From Locusta migratoria (lineage: Eukaryota > Arthropoda > Insecta > Orthoptera > Acrididae), in NCBI GenBank assembly GCA_026315105.1, contig CM048750.1:268327151-268391150 (forward strand): a stretch of DNA of 64,000 nt, in the 5' to 3' direction. The translations under genes were made by a program, and so were the position numbers. Shown piece by piece: positions 1 to 10,839 of this stretch (its first letter is position 1; each line of letters begins with the position of its first letter). Below the pieces are notes generated by a model. The model was not told the origin of the DNA. It searched no databases and saw only the letters and a list, made by a program, of their open reading frames with translations.

Positions 1-38
<38 letters not shown>

Positions 39-338
39 GTCCTTAGTGTGAGTTAATTATGCAGTTTGTAAGTCTAGGGACTGATGACCACACCAGTTTG
101 GTCCGATAGGCTTGCCGGCCGCGGTGGCCGAGGAGACTAAGGCGCTTCAGTCATGGTCTGCACGACCACTACGGTCGGGGGTTCGAATTCCCCCTCGGGC
201 ATGGATATTGGTGCCGTCCTAGTTCGTAAGTAGTTCATAAGTAGTTTGTAAGCTTAGGGACTGATGACCCCGTAGTTAAGTCCCATAAGTTCTACAAACA
301 TTTGAACATCCGATAGGCTTACAAACATTTGAACATTT
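1..338 (+). repeat. Older SINE, 3' part, interrupted by a second SINE
   Basis: A (TG)n run at 1-37 is followed by the usual body of the tRNA-headed SINE found throughout this window: the GTTGTCCTTAG box, then the ACTGATGACCACACCAGTTTGG box. The body breaks at 113 and resumes at 321 with ACAAACATTTGAACATTT, the standard 3' end. The break is filled by the younger SINE at 114-308. The tRNA head lies upstream of the window or is lost. Confidence 0.85.
114..308 (+). mobile_element. SINE (GCCGGCCGCGGTGG type) nested in another SINE
   Basis: The head resembles a class II (Leu/Ser-like) tRNA, with GTGGCCGAG as an A-box-like motif and GGTTCGAATTCC as B box, followed by CTCGGGCATGG and the SINE body to TTTGAACA. 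A perfect 12-bp target duplication, TCCGATAGGCTT, flanks it at 102-113 and 309-320. The insertion therefore came after the surrounding SINE. It would depend on LINE machinery for mobility and has no coding capacity. Confidence 0.92.
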
Positions 339-389
339 GACGCTAATGAAGCGGCAATGCTAGCAGCAGTACAATCCACGGTTAACTGT

Positions 390-952
390 TCGGCAATTAT
401 ACCACGATTTTGGAATTTCCGTCGGTAGTATTTTCAGCGTATTGCATCCCCATAGCTACCATCCATACCACGTGTTACTGCATCTAGAACTGCATGGGTG
501 CGATTTGCATTACCGGGTAGTGTTTTGTGAGTGGGCACTTCAACAAATGCGAACGACGTCCACGACCTCTGACCAGGTACTGTTTTCCGATGAGTCTACC
601 TTCACAAATTATGGTAGCGTTAACCAGCGTAACATGCATTGATGAAGTGACGACCATCTCCACTGGTTACTGCAAATCGACCGTCAACGTCCTTGGTCGG
701 TTAACGTCTGTTGTGGCAAGATGGGGAACAAACTCACTGCTCCATATTTTATTACTGTCACGTGGTATGGAAGCAATTATGTAATATTTTTCGAACAGGA
801 ACTAACGATACTAGCTCACAATGTTGTCCTGGACATTCGGCAACATGTGTTTTCAGCACGACGGATGATCAACTCATTACACAAGTAATTATGGTTACAC
901 TGGTCGATGGATCGGCCGAGGAGCCCCTAATAACTGGTCTGCTAGGTCACCC
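390..952 (+). pseudogene. IS630/Tc1/mariner-superfamily transposase relic, N-terminal and central part
   Basis: Pieces in different frames read as one decayed transposase: HPYHVLLHLELHG, then FSDESTFTNYGSVNQRNMH (catalytic-core block containing the first Asp), then RQRPWSVNV, and finally GRWIGRGAPNNWSARSP. This is the family of insect DDE transposases with FTNHGQVNRRNMHYW-type motifs. At least three frame changes make it non-functional. The reading continues at 3168 (NLTPTDFF, then WGYLRSKVYQQR), so one gene was split by the insertion at 953-3167. I cannot assign a named subfamily with certainty. Confidence 0.82.
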
Positions 953-3167
953 TGTAAAATGTGGAGTGTGTGTGGGGTTTGAAAAATGGGGGAACGGAAA
1001 CTGGCAGGGGACGCTAAATATATAAGGTGGGGATGTGAATTAAATGAGAGACAGGAGCGGCTGACCCTGAATTAATAACTGTGATAATAAATCATGATAT
1101 TAAAATTATTTGATTGATAGTATATGGCCCTGATTCAATACTAATTGACAATCTCTCTTCCCCTTCCTGCAAGCGGCATAAAATATTAATTAATAATTTC
1201 TCCCCACCAAAAATTTAATAAGCTAGCTAGGATCTGACAACTATTAATGTTAGAAAAACATCCTTACCTTTTTAACAATACGTTTATTATTATTACCTTC
1301 AGGGGGGAAAAAGACTCATTGAAAATCCAATACAAAACACAAACTAGATTGGACATCCAAGTTTACAATTATCATCAAATATAAAAGAATAATCTAAATG
1401 ATTATGACATTACACTAATCATTATGAAACTTGAATTTAACACTGAGTGACAATTAAAAGCCCCATATAATGAATTGATACAATATTCGTAACGGAATGA
1501 TTGAACCGGAGTATCAGTGCTGGCTTGATTTTCCTAACTACACAATCCCAATATCATGCAGAACCTGATGCAACGACTATTTGTTGCTAGCTAGTGCTTT
1601 GTCACACATTACCAAACTGACGACTTGCGTGTGAAGGCGCTGCGCTGCAGTGGCGTGGGCGCAGGGCGGCTGTAAGCTGAAAATTTCCACGACCACGAAA
1701 TAAAAACACGCTCCTTTACTCGGAAGCTGTACTCCCTCTTATCAGCCTCTGTGTGCTCGGCGGTACACAGTACCTGCGATCTCAAGAAGTTCTGCCAAGT
1801 CAAAGCCAATTCAGTTTGCGTAGACAAGTATGCACTAGTACTTAAGGCCTAGATGACTCCAGAAGTTGAGTATATCGTAACTAGTACCTCGCTGCACTAG
1901 TATTGGCTGGCTGACCTTATCTAAACCTAAAACTAGGACTTTCAGCTCAAGTACAAATCTCAGAGTGTACCCTGAAACTTATACAAATTCACCCGTGCAA
2001 GTATCGGCTCAATAAGCAAAATCTCCTAGTCCGTTCACTAAGAGAACAGGGCGCGAGCAGACGCGTCCGTAATCCAGCGGAGCAAAGCACGAAGTCCACA
2101 ATACTGCGTCTGCCTCGCAAAACCCCGCAAGAACTAATCAGCATCGAGTTCTCAAACTCCGGCCAGTGAAATTTCACCAAACGACCGCCGATTTCGAAAA
2201 GCTGGCGCTTTGAACATCAGCCAATCAGCGTCGGCCACCCTTTCCACACACACTTTTGGCGCGATCTTTCACGAACGGTCCAAACAGTCACCATAGAAGC
2301 ACAAAGCAAGCTTATAGAAAGAAAAGAAAAGCCACTTTCAGTGTCGTCTTCCTTTTTTAGCAGACAAGATTCTGGGCGCTTGTCTCAGCAGAGGAGCCGG
2401 CCATCTTTTTCTAAAATCGGAAGGAGCGGTTCTAAAAACACAGACAATACTCTTCCACCTCAGTTTGGGCACAACATTTACAGAGGAGCAGCCCACCCTA
2501 AACCACTGTCCTACGCTCCCCTCGTAGTTCCGTAAGATGCTAGCAGGTGTCAGGTGATTCGCTGGCTAGGGTGCCTCTCGCACGGCACAGGGTAGCGTGG
2601 AGGGGAGGCTGGGAGATCTCGTGCCGCCTGCCACGAGGCCACGGCTGTGTCCGGCGTGCCGGCGTTTGAGGGGAGGTGGTGGTGGGGACAGCCGCTACCT
2701 GCCACCTGCTCTGGCCAGTTTAATGAACTGCTTCTGACCGCAGCGCCATCATGGGACATCTTACGGAACTGCTGGAAACCCTCCCTCCCCGCACCCCGGA
2801 GCGTAGGACCGGGCCCTTACGGAGGTTTCCCATCTGTATATATTTGTCCGTGGTTTGGGACACTAGGCTAACACATTTACAACCTGCTGCTCGGCCAGAG
2901 CACCGAGGCACCTTGCTATCGGGACCCTATGATGCGACCCACAGAGCACGCCGCTAGCCGCAGGTAGAGAGTGCTGAAACGGTCGCCTCCACCGGAATTC
3001 CACTCTCCCCCTCAAGACAAAGTCTGCTCTGTTTCTCACCTCAGCAAAAATCTTCCCTGCACTGCATTTCCGACAGCAGTAGAAAAATGCATGTACTGGT
3101 CACTTTACATCATTACACGAACGATGAACACAGTTAATAAAGATGAGAGATGGGCTTCCATCTCTCA
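953..3167. mobile_element. 2.2 kb TG...CA insertion, probable solo LTR
   Basis: The insertion begins TGTAAAATGTGG and ends CCATCTCTCA, that is, with TG...CA termini. It is bounded by a 4-bp duplication ACCC (949-952 and 3168-3171). Removing it restores the transposase reading WSARSP then NLTPTDFF. AATAAA lies at about 3136-3141 near the right end. Start and end show no direct repeat with each other, so I read it as one large solo LTR. Other possibilities are a degenerate LTR element or a non-LTR insertion. Interior ORFs (for example 1609-1827 minus) match nothing I recognise. Confidence 0.6.
2512..2850 (+). repeat. Dispersed repeat, inverted relative to 42873-43212
   Basis: Starts near TCGTAGTTCCGTAAGATGC and contains CCACGAGGCCACGGCTGTGT, CATCATGGGACATCTTACGG and GGGCCCTTACGGAGGTTTCC. 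The same blocks in the same order occur on the opposite strand at 42873-43212. Outside these limits the two loci do not match. It lies inside the 2.2 kb insertion. Confidence 0.85.
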
Positions 3168-3300
3168 ACCCAATTTGACGCCAACAGATTTCTTTATTGG
3201 GGATATTTAAGAAGTAAAGTGTACCAGCAAAGGCTAATAGGCCGAAGACATGATCGACCGTGTACGTAACGCTTGTGCTGAAATTTCCATAGGTATGTTG
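3168..3300 (+). pseudogene. C-terminal part of the split transposase
   Basis: Reads NLTPTDFF, then after a frame change WGYLRSKVYQQR, then DRVRNACAEISIGML. In the family this is the block around the third catalytic Asp (DFFLWGYLKSKVY) and the C-terminal helix. It joins directly to the fragment ending at 952. The C-terminus runs into the inverted repeat starting at about 3297. Confidence 0.8.
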
Positions 3301-3790
3301 AAAGACGAACGTCTGTCGTCTTCCATATATTTTTCTGTATATTACTGTAAAGTTATAATTCATTTAATGTCGCTAGATTATCATTTTCTTAAAACCCCAC
3401 TCTTTTCAAGGCTTGATGAATAGCATTTTTATTTCATGTGTTAAAATATTAGTTTTTCTTGTTTTGTTATGTTAATAATTTATTATTATATTAATTAATG
3501 TGGCATAAATGTGGCTTCAACTACGCCACTGTCCCTGTGAGAATGTGTACTGGTTTTACATTTCAGTGGATGTGCGAGAATCTATGGCTGTCTGAATGTG
3601 GAGAGTGATAACTCGCTTTGCATCGTTCTCTCTGGCTCAGTGCCGATAGCTTCTGATACTGTTTCTTGGACTTTCCAGCTTACAGTAGCTTTTCGCGCCC
3701 CCGTGGGCGCTCTGCTGTTCATTCTGTGTAGGTCTTCTGGTGAGGTAAGGTTGGTTCTGCCCTTGTGTTTGGAGATGGTAGCGTTTCATT
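3297..3790 (+). repeat. Left arm of a long inverted repeat (partner 4980-5555)
   Basis: Shared blocks in order include GTCTGTCGTCTTCCATATAT, AATGTCGCTAGATTATCATT, TGAGAATGTGTACT, CTCTCTGGCTCAG and GAGGTAAGGTTGGTTCT. The right arm carries the same blocks on the minus strand. The arms are about 500-570 bp, separated by about 1.2 kb. The outer end overlaps the transposase C-terminus, so both arms look like the 3' end of the same DNA transposon family, pointing towards each other. Confidence 0.85.
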
Positions 3791-4979
3791 GTCTAGGACG
3801 TTTAACTTAGACTCGTGAACTTAGAATCATTTTCTGGGATATTTTCTCCGAAATATATCCCGTTTTTCAATTCAGTGATTTCCAATAGATAAACGCGTTG
3901 TGTGTGATTCTAGTTGCAGTTTGATAACTGCCTGGTATGTTAAAACATTTTGTGATCATGTGGCGGTGTATTAACTCTGTGTAAATACTTTCTAGCTTTG
4001 TGGAGCCCGATTTCTAATAGGTGGTATGTTCATTTTTGTATAGTGCATGTAAAAACTCTCATCGTTTCCTTCTGTGAGATATATGCGTTTCACGTGGCTG
4101 AATCATGGAACAAGACCTTCAGCTTCAACTCTTGTTTGTTCCATGCTCATCAGGCAAGTAACTATATGGGTATCCTATTGATTTCCACTAATATTTTGTG
4201 ATCCTCTCCACCGCCTATTTTAATTTTGCGGTTTCTTCTCCGACTTGTAGTACGCACTCTGTCTTTGTCTGTAATTCTCTCTGAGTCTTGTACAACTTCC
4301 TTCAATAGCTTCCTTATTTAATTCCAAACATTTCTATGGGTTGCATGCTGCAATTCTTATTTTTATTTTTCCGACTTTGTAATTATTTCACTTTTACGAG
4401 TTTTGGAGACAGGACTTCTTCCGTCTCTGTAATCACCCCCTATCGCGTGTAGCTGTATTTCATTCACTTCCTTATATAATTCTAAGCATTTCTATGGGTT
4501 GCATGCTGTAGTTAATTTTCTTCATTTTTCGGAATCTGAATTCATTCAATTTTACTGGTTTTCTGAACCACGTGGGTCCGAGTTCCGACTTCCGGGGTTT
4601 GTAGCTAGTCGCCTGAATAAACTCCACTTCTCATATAAAAGCAGTACCTAGATCGATTTCTAAGAGACTGCAACTTAAGAATCCACCGTGATTTTGTATA
4701 ATGAATCGGATTTTCAACCACTTCACCTTCAGTGGAGTGCATTCATGTAACGTAGCCGTCCGTCGCCATTAGGGTGTTTGCTCGCAGTCCAATTCAGATG
4801 TAATTTAACTTGGCTATATACGCGCACCATCTCAAAACAGACACGACAGACCAGAGCCAGCTTCAAAGTGTTTTTGTATTTTGTGTTTTGTGCTACCTCC
4901 GACTTGCTGAATTTCGCCTACGATTGTGGCGCCTGCTTCCGCCTCGTCTCAGCACGCTGATTTTGGCGAGTTTCGCTGT
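3791..4979. other. Inverted-repeat spacer with an internal direct repeat
   Basis: AT-rich, with no recognisable gene. Two diverged direct copies of about 105 bp lie at about 4300-4405 and 4455-4560; both contain the block ATTTCTATGGGTTGCATGCTG. The rest matches nothing else I could see in the window. Confidence 0.6.
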
Positions 4980-5555
4980 GCTACCATCTCACGGATACAA
5001 GAGAAGAACCAACCTTACCTCGCTAGACGCCCAATGTAGAATGACCAGACTGCGCGGCCAAGAGACGCGGGAAGCCATCGGAAGCCGGATAAACCAAGAT
5101 CAGCGGTGGTGGGGACGGAGAGACTCGCCCTAGAGTAGGCTCGACGACTGCACTGTAACCAAAGGGTGTAGAAACCTCTTTGGTAGCCTCGGCAGCTATC
5201 GACTCTGAGCCAGAGAGAACCATGCAAAGCGAGCTATCACTACCCACATTCAGACAGCCATAGATTCTCGCACATGCGCTTAAAAGTAAGACAAGTACAC
5301 ATTCTCACAGGGACAGTGGCATAGCGGAGAAGTCACATTTATGTCACATTAATATAATAATAAATTATTAACACAACAAAATAAGAAAAACCTAGCAATA
5401 TTAACTAATATTTTAACACATGAAATAAAAATGCTATTTCTCAAGTGGGGTTCAAGTTTTAACAAAATGATAATCTAGCGACATTAAATAAATCATAACT
5501 TTACATAAATATACAAAAAATATATGGAAGACGACAGACAACATCTTTCAAGTTT
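4980..5555 (-). repeat. Right arm of the long inverted repeat
   Basis: The reverse complement carries the same ordered blocks as 3297-3790, with small indels. The outer end stops at about 5555, where similarity to the transposase C-terminus also ends. Short ORFs here are on the shared non-coding blocks and are not genes. Confidence 0.85.
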
Positions 5556-5663
5556 TGAAAAGAGTTTTCTACTTAGAGTTTTCTTGTGGTCCATTTGCGA
5601 CGAACTCACACATATTAAACATTACATATAACTTTGTTGTACATTGTACACCAGAGTTATTTA

Positions 5664-6988
5664 CGAGGCTCGTCCAGAAAGTAAGTTCCGTTTCAATTTA
5701 TCTCCGCTGCAGCGCTGCGATTGCAGTTCCGCAGATGCGCTGTAGACGATGTGTATCAAGGAGAAGAACGTGCGCCATTTGGACATCGCTGTCAGTTACG
5801 TACGCTTTGTTGTGGTTGTTTGAAATGCCGGCGTTGATTGAAAAGCCCGCCGCCTGTCAAATCAGGTCGGTGATTCGGTTTCTGAATGCGAGGAAAGTCA
5901 AACCAAGTGAAATTTATCGGCAAATTTGCGATGTTTACGGACCAAATGCGATGAGTGATTCGATGGTGAGAAGATGGGTCCGACAGTTCAATGGCGGGCG
6001 TAGTGATGTGCACGATGAAGAACGAAGTGGGCGTCCACCTTTGGTTACAAAAGTACTGGTTCACGCGATTGATGACAAGATCTAGGAAAACCGTTGGTTT
6101 ACAGTTAGTGCTCTCGCTATGGACTTCCCCCAAATTTCACGATCACTAATGCATGAAATTGTTACCAAACAACTGAAATTCCGTAAACTTTGCTCACGTT
6201 GGATACCAAAGATTCTCACTGAGCAACCCAAAACACAACGGATGGGTAGTGCACTTGAGATTTTGACCCGTTATGCTAAAGCGGCGGAGAATTTCTGAGA
6301 CGGATAGTCACAGGAGATGAAACGTGGGTGTTTTACGATATCCCTGAGACTAAGCGGCAATGGAATGGAGGCACACTTCATCCCCACCAAAGGTAAAGCC
6401 GAAGCAAATCACGACACCTCTGAAAATGATGTGCACAGTGTTCTGGGACTGGAAAGGCATCCTACTCAATGACTTCTTACCGCGTGGTCAAACAATCAAA
6501 GCAGATGCTTATTGCGAGACACTTCGGAAACTGCGCCGTGCAATTCAGAATAAGCGCCGGGGACTGCTGTCAAAAGGTGTTGTTTTGCTTCACGACAACG
6601 CACGACCATACACTGCAAATGTGACGAAAAACCTCCTACAGGGATTTGGCAGGGACGTGTTTGACAATCCTCCGTACAGCACTGACCTCGCTCCTAGCGA
6701 CTTTCATCTGTTCTTACATCTCAAGTCTTTCCTTGGCGGCCATCACTTCACCAATGACGACGAGCTGAAAGAAAGTGTTTCCAACTAGTTGAAGACACAG
6801 GCGGCAGATTTCTATGAAGAAGGTATACAAAACCTGGTGCCACGCTATGACAAATGCCTGCAAAATTTCGGCAGTTAGTGGAAAAGTAGTTTAAGAGTTG
6901 TAAAATTTTGTGCAATAAAAATTTCTTCTGTATCTGTGTAAAATTTCATTTTATTACGAAACGGAACTTACTTTCTGTACGCGCCTCG
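5664..6988 (+). mobile_element. mariner element, near full length
   Basis: About 30-bp terminal inverted repeats, starting CGAGGCTCGTCCAGAAAG on the left and CGAGGCGCGTACAGAAAG (reverse complement) on the right, differ at two positions. The 1325-bp length fits a mariner. The left flank has the expected TA; the right flank is TT, so one TA copy has mutated. A DD34D transposase pseudogene lies inside. A second, more decayed copy of the family is at 12641-13092. Confidence 0.93.
5825..6880 (+). pseudogene. mariner transposase (DD34D), inactivated
   Basis: It would cut and paste the element by binding its terminal repeats. ATG at 5825 opens MPALIEKPAACQIR, then the helix-turn-helix region (GPNAMSDSMVRRWVRQF). 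TAG at 6083 interrupts it. A one-base loss near 6293 precedes VTGDETWVFYD, and another frame change follows WNGGTLHPH. HDNARP and APSDFHLF supply the second and third Asp with exactly 34 residues between them. All three catalytic Asp are kept, but two in-frame stops (6083 and VSN-stop near 6786) and two frameshifts abolish it. Confidence 0.92.
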
Positions 6989-7074
6989 TTTTTATATGTA
7001 TGTGATAACTTTTATGGATACAGTGAAAAAATGTAATACCACCTATGACAATAAATTTCTTTGAATAGGCCACT

Positions 7075-7330
7075 AATATTAAAGCTGATGAACTATGAAC
7101 TACAGTTACCTTACTGTCCATCGAAATAGCCACCTTCCTTAACCATGTACCGCTGAGCTTTGCGATACATGTCATGGAAACTTTGGACGATGTCTTCGAT
7201 GATGATCAAAAGCCTCGTCACGATTCGTTGGATGTGAGGAATATTGTCAAATATATTTACTTTCAAAGGGAGTTTGAGTTGAGGAAATAGGAAAAAGTCT
7301 GGAGGAGTTAGATGTTCCAGTTTCATGACA
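7075..7330 (-). pseudogene. mariner-like transposase C-terminus, inverted copy
   Basis: The minus strand reads HLTPPDFFLFPQLKLPLK, then FDNIPHIQRIVTRLL and KEGGYFDGQ-stop, the typical mariner C-terminal end with the third catalytic Asp in PPDFF. The sequence after the stop (AACTGTAGTTCATAGTT) matches that after the stop of the plus-strand copy at 8415-8690, so the two are inverted copies of one family with 3' ends pointing outwards. Confidence 0.82.
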
Positions 7331-7371
7331 ACGCTTGCCTACACACAGCCATATCGTCAAACAGTTGCTAG
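7324..7371 (+). pseudogene. mariner-like transposase, second-Asp block
   Basis: The plus strand reads HDNACLHTAISSNSC, the HDNARPHTA motif around the second catalytic Asp. It abuts the inverted C-terminal fragment on the left. The LINE fragment at 7372-8410 cuts it off from its continuation at 8415. Confidence 0.7.
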
Positions 7372-8410
7372 AGAAAAGGGATAGGATAGGGGGCTTTTGG
7401 GCGCTCGACAGCTAGGTCTTCAGCGCTCGGACAAATTTAAAAAATGAAAAAGCAAGGTATGTGAACAAACAGAGTAAAAGAAAAGAGCAGCAACGTGAGA
7501 AACTGACGTGAAATACAATAAGTAAAGGTTAGAGGTGAAGATGAGGATAGTACTCCATGAAAAAGATCGGAGAAATGGGAAAACAAATGAGCACACGACC
7601 ATAGCGATAAAAAGGATGAGCCAACCACTCTGCAACGTATTACACACTCCAGGCTAAAAGCTTAGGCCAGAGTTGAGACAAGTGACAAAAGTGTAAGACT
7701 TTCTTCACATTCTCTTCGTCGTTCCCTAAAATTGAAGGCAAATCTGCACCAAGATCCGCCGCTACCCTCTCTGCATGATATAAGTCACACTAAAAATGTG
7801 ACAGACAGTGATCTGTACGCCACCGGTATCACAGACTGGGGGATCTTCTCGTCGGAGGCGAGTGCGGGCGACTTCATCCCTCTTGAAAGGCTGTGAAGAG
7901 GACCGCCACCGACGGATAGTGGGCTTCAGCAACAGCAGTTTCATTTGCCACTGAAAGCCATTATGCCTCCCAAAATTTCAGAAACCGTTGCCGTAACAAA
8001 GAGTCGGTGTCCTGCAAGGGAATCAGGCACAGTGCCACTGCAGGCGCTCTGCAACTCTCTTTGGCAGCCCGATCAGCCTCTTCATTCCCCGGAATACCAG
8101 CATGCCCAGTCACCCAGCAAAACGATACCACCTTCCCATGACGTTGGATAAAGGACAATTCATCCTGGGTTTGTTGCAGCAAAGTCACAGACGGTAATAG
8201 CTGTTGTAGTGACTGCAGAGCACTGAGGATATCAGAGCAAAGCAGAAATCGTTTTCCCGGTATTCGACGTATCAGCTGTAGTGTCTTTAAGATAGCATGT
8301 AGCTCTGCCGAATAAACGAACTAGTATTCGGGGAGTCGAACCTTAACAACACAGTTGGGGAACACAATGGAACAACCGACTGAGTCTCCTGGAAAAAAGC
8401 GGGTGGTGCA
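7372..8410 (-). pseudogene. I-type LINE 3' fragment with RNase H domain
   Basis: The minus strand gives a non-LTR retrotransposon RNase H domain, which in such elements removes RNA from the RNA-DNA hybrid. AELHAILKTLQLIRR is followed by RFLLCSDILSALQ (catalytic Asp) and FCWVTGHAGIPGNEEADRA, the GH.G..GNE.AD signature. After it come KPTIRRWRSSSQP and EDPPVCDTGGVQITVCHI, the C-terminal block of I/R1-group elements, shortened by an internal deletion. Stops and frame changes occur. There is no endonuclease or reverse transcriptase: it is 5' truncated at about 8410. It sits inside a mariner-like transposase. Confidence 0.82.
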
Positions 8411-8414
8411 ACTT

Positions 8415-8690
8415 CAACATCCACCGTACTCTACTCAATCCTCAGTTTTTTCCTATTCCCTCGACTCAAAAGCGCTTTGAAAGGAAAGAAATTTTACGAT
8501 ATAGGTGACATCCAACGAAACGTGACGAGGCTTTTGAACACCATCCCAAAGGAAGACTTCTTGCAATCTTCCCAGGAGATGTATGGCAGAACACAGTGGT
8601 ACATAGTTATGGGAGGTGACTATTTTGAACGACAGTAAGGTGACTGTAGTTCATAGTTAATCTACGTTAATGTCAGAGAACTCTTCGCCG
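8415..8690 (+). pseudogene. mariner-like transposase C-terminus, plus copy
   Basis: Reads FQHPPY, then FPRLKSALKGKKFYDIGDIQ, TIPKEDFLQ and GGDYFERQ-stop at about 8636. The codon expected for the third catalytic Asp, just before FFLF, is damaged by a small deletion. It continues the fragment at 7324-7371 across the LINE insertion. Confidence 0.8.
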
Positions 8691-10325
8691 AACTTCATTA
8701 TTAGAGGTTGTATGCGATGTTTAATATGTGTGAGATTCGCCGCAAGTGGACCAAAAGCAAACTGTGTTAAAAATATCATTTCACAAATTTCGTTATTTAC
8801 TCCATAAAAGTTTCATCCAAAAGTAAGATCGCACGTTTTCATACGTTACCGTGAGGACAACGCGATGAAGTTGAACCTCACATATTTGAAACATCAGAAA
8901 AAAATGACATTGCACAAAAAATGTAATTGAAACTATCAACTATTTCCTGAAACGCGTCCTGCAAAATTAAGGAAAAAAATCGTTACTGGTAGCATATATT
9001 CATTTATGAAGAATTCCATTGATGTCACAGTCATAGGCATTCAAGAAAACTATTTTATAATGGATCAAATCAAATATTCAGGTAGCCCCTCAACCCTTAA
9101 GGTTGTAGTCAGTGAAATGGGTGGAGCTGCAGGGTTTACCTGATATTACGTGCATTTATGTCACCGACCCTTCCAAGGTTCCATCGACTGTGAATTCTCC
9201 ATTTCAGTATATGTGATTTTGACGGTTGACTTCACCAATGACAAAAAGTTTACGTCTTCAAAGATACCTTATGGAAATGAGGAATATTGTCTGTTAAAAA
9301 CTCGTTCGTCGATTCTGTTTACAGAAAAGAAGTCTTAAAATATTGTAAATGTGACACGAAGTCGCGTATGAAGTGTGACACCGTAATGAAATTACTCGGT
9401 AGTACTCCAAAGAAGCTGAATTTCACAATAATTGAAGGTTACTCCTAATGCTGAGAATTAGTTTTTATTAAGACTTTCGAAATTTTTCTATCATTCTATA
9501 TTCATTTGTTTCGTAATGACAGTGTCATGTAGAACGTAACAGATGTGACGCTGTAAAGACACACGCAGGTAGTTTGTCTATGTCTTCCTGTCACACACAA
9601 AACAGGTGAATATCTGATGATTGATAAAACGTGTCATAATTAATGCTGTGCCTAAAGTGTGACTGATTAACTGTAGCTTATTCACCTTCTTTGCACTGAT
9701 GTGTACAACACTGTCATAGGAAAAACAGCGATCTTCTTTAGAGTTATTTACATTGAAAAACAGTCTATATCCCAGAAGATTAAATAAAATAACTTGTGAT
9801 CTAGACATTTTTTCAACATCAATATCTTCTTTGCTGTATTATCGATTAAATGTCTTAAATGCTGCTGTTACATGACGCTCTTTGCTAAAGAAAATTAAAT
9901 AAATATAAAAGATAAAAGTTAATTAAATTGCAGAAGGCCAAATTTCAGATGCCGCCCATGTTAACCACGAGGCGTATAATATTGACCATCTCACTCATAA
10001 GTTACTGGGATATTATGGTTTCCAGTTGCTTCAGAGTTTTTAAATGAAAAGAGAGTGTTGCGCCTTTTGACTCACCCTGTAGTATACCGCAGGTAGTCTG
10101 CGTTTGTATGTATATTGAAGAACATCTTCCATCTGTTCACGTGTGCACATGGCACGATTCTAATCTGATGATGGTTATTCCGAAACGCGTCATTTTGAGG
10201 ACACGCTGTACATCAAGTGTGACCAATAATAAATAGCTTGCGACCTAACCAGCTTCACAGCAGTACTACCTAGTCATTTCATCATGGTCGCCTACCTCCT
10301 CAGTGACTTTATGTCGCATTTACAA
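8691..10325. other. No gene recognised
   Basis: AT-rich. Only short ORFs without recognisable domains are present (for example 9150-9338 plus, 9578-9808 minus). The block TTGACTCACCCTGTA near 10067-10080 and CCGAAACGCGTC near 10180 are of the kind often seen at the ends of insect repeats, so part of this is probably old transposon sequence. Confidence 0.5.
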
Positions 10326-10511
10326 TATTATGGGACTTAACTACGGGGTCATCAGTCCCTAAACTTACAAACTACTTATGAACTACTTACGAACTAGGAC
10401 GGCACAAATATCCATGCCCGAGGGGGGGATTCGAACCCCCGACCGTAGTGGCCGTGCTGACCGTGACTGCAGCGCCTCAGTCACCTCGGCCACCTCGGCC
10501 ACCGCGGCCGG
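10326..10511 (-). mobile_element. SINE (GCCGGCCGCGGTGG type)
   Basis: Minus strand: the GCCGGCCGCGGTGGCCGAGG head has an internal duplication (GGTGGCCGAGGTGGCCGAGG), followed by B box GGTTCGAATCC and a body ending in GGGACTGATGACCCCG and GTTAAGTCCCATAA. No clear target duplication. It lies head to head with the SINE body at 10512-10690. Confidence 0.88.
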
Positions 10512-10538
10512 CTGTGTGTTTGAGTGAGTGTGTGTATG

Positions 10539-10586
<48 letters not shown>

Positions 10587-10690
10587 GTCCTTAGGTTAGT
10601 TTTAGTTTTAGTTTAAGTAGTTTGTAAGTTTAGGGACTGATGACCAACGTAGTTTGGTCCCATAAGAATTACTAACATTTGAAATTTTCT
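10512..10690 (+). repeat. (TG)n plus SINE 3' body
   Basis: A (TG)n tract to about 10584, then TTGTCCTTAGGTTAG, ACTGATGACCAACG and the terminal AACATTTGAAAT. The tRNA head is absent. The TG tract corresponds to the normal short TG box of this SINE family, expanded. Confidence 0.85.
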
Positions 10691-10839
10691 GCAGTTCTAC
10701 ATTTAGAAATTCAGCACCTCTCCATTTTTCATTAACAATTCCACAGTACAATCGTGCTGAGTCTTGATTTACAACAATTCTGTATCGCCTCGTCCCTTCT
10801 GTAACGTAATATAACCATGGTGTATCATGTTTTAAAGCA

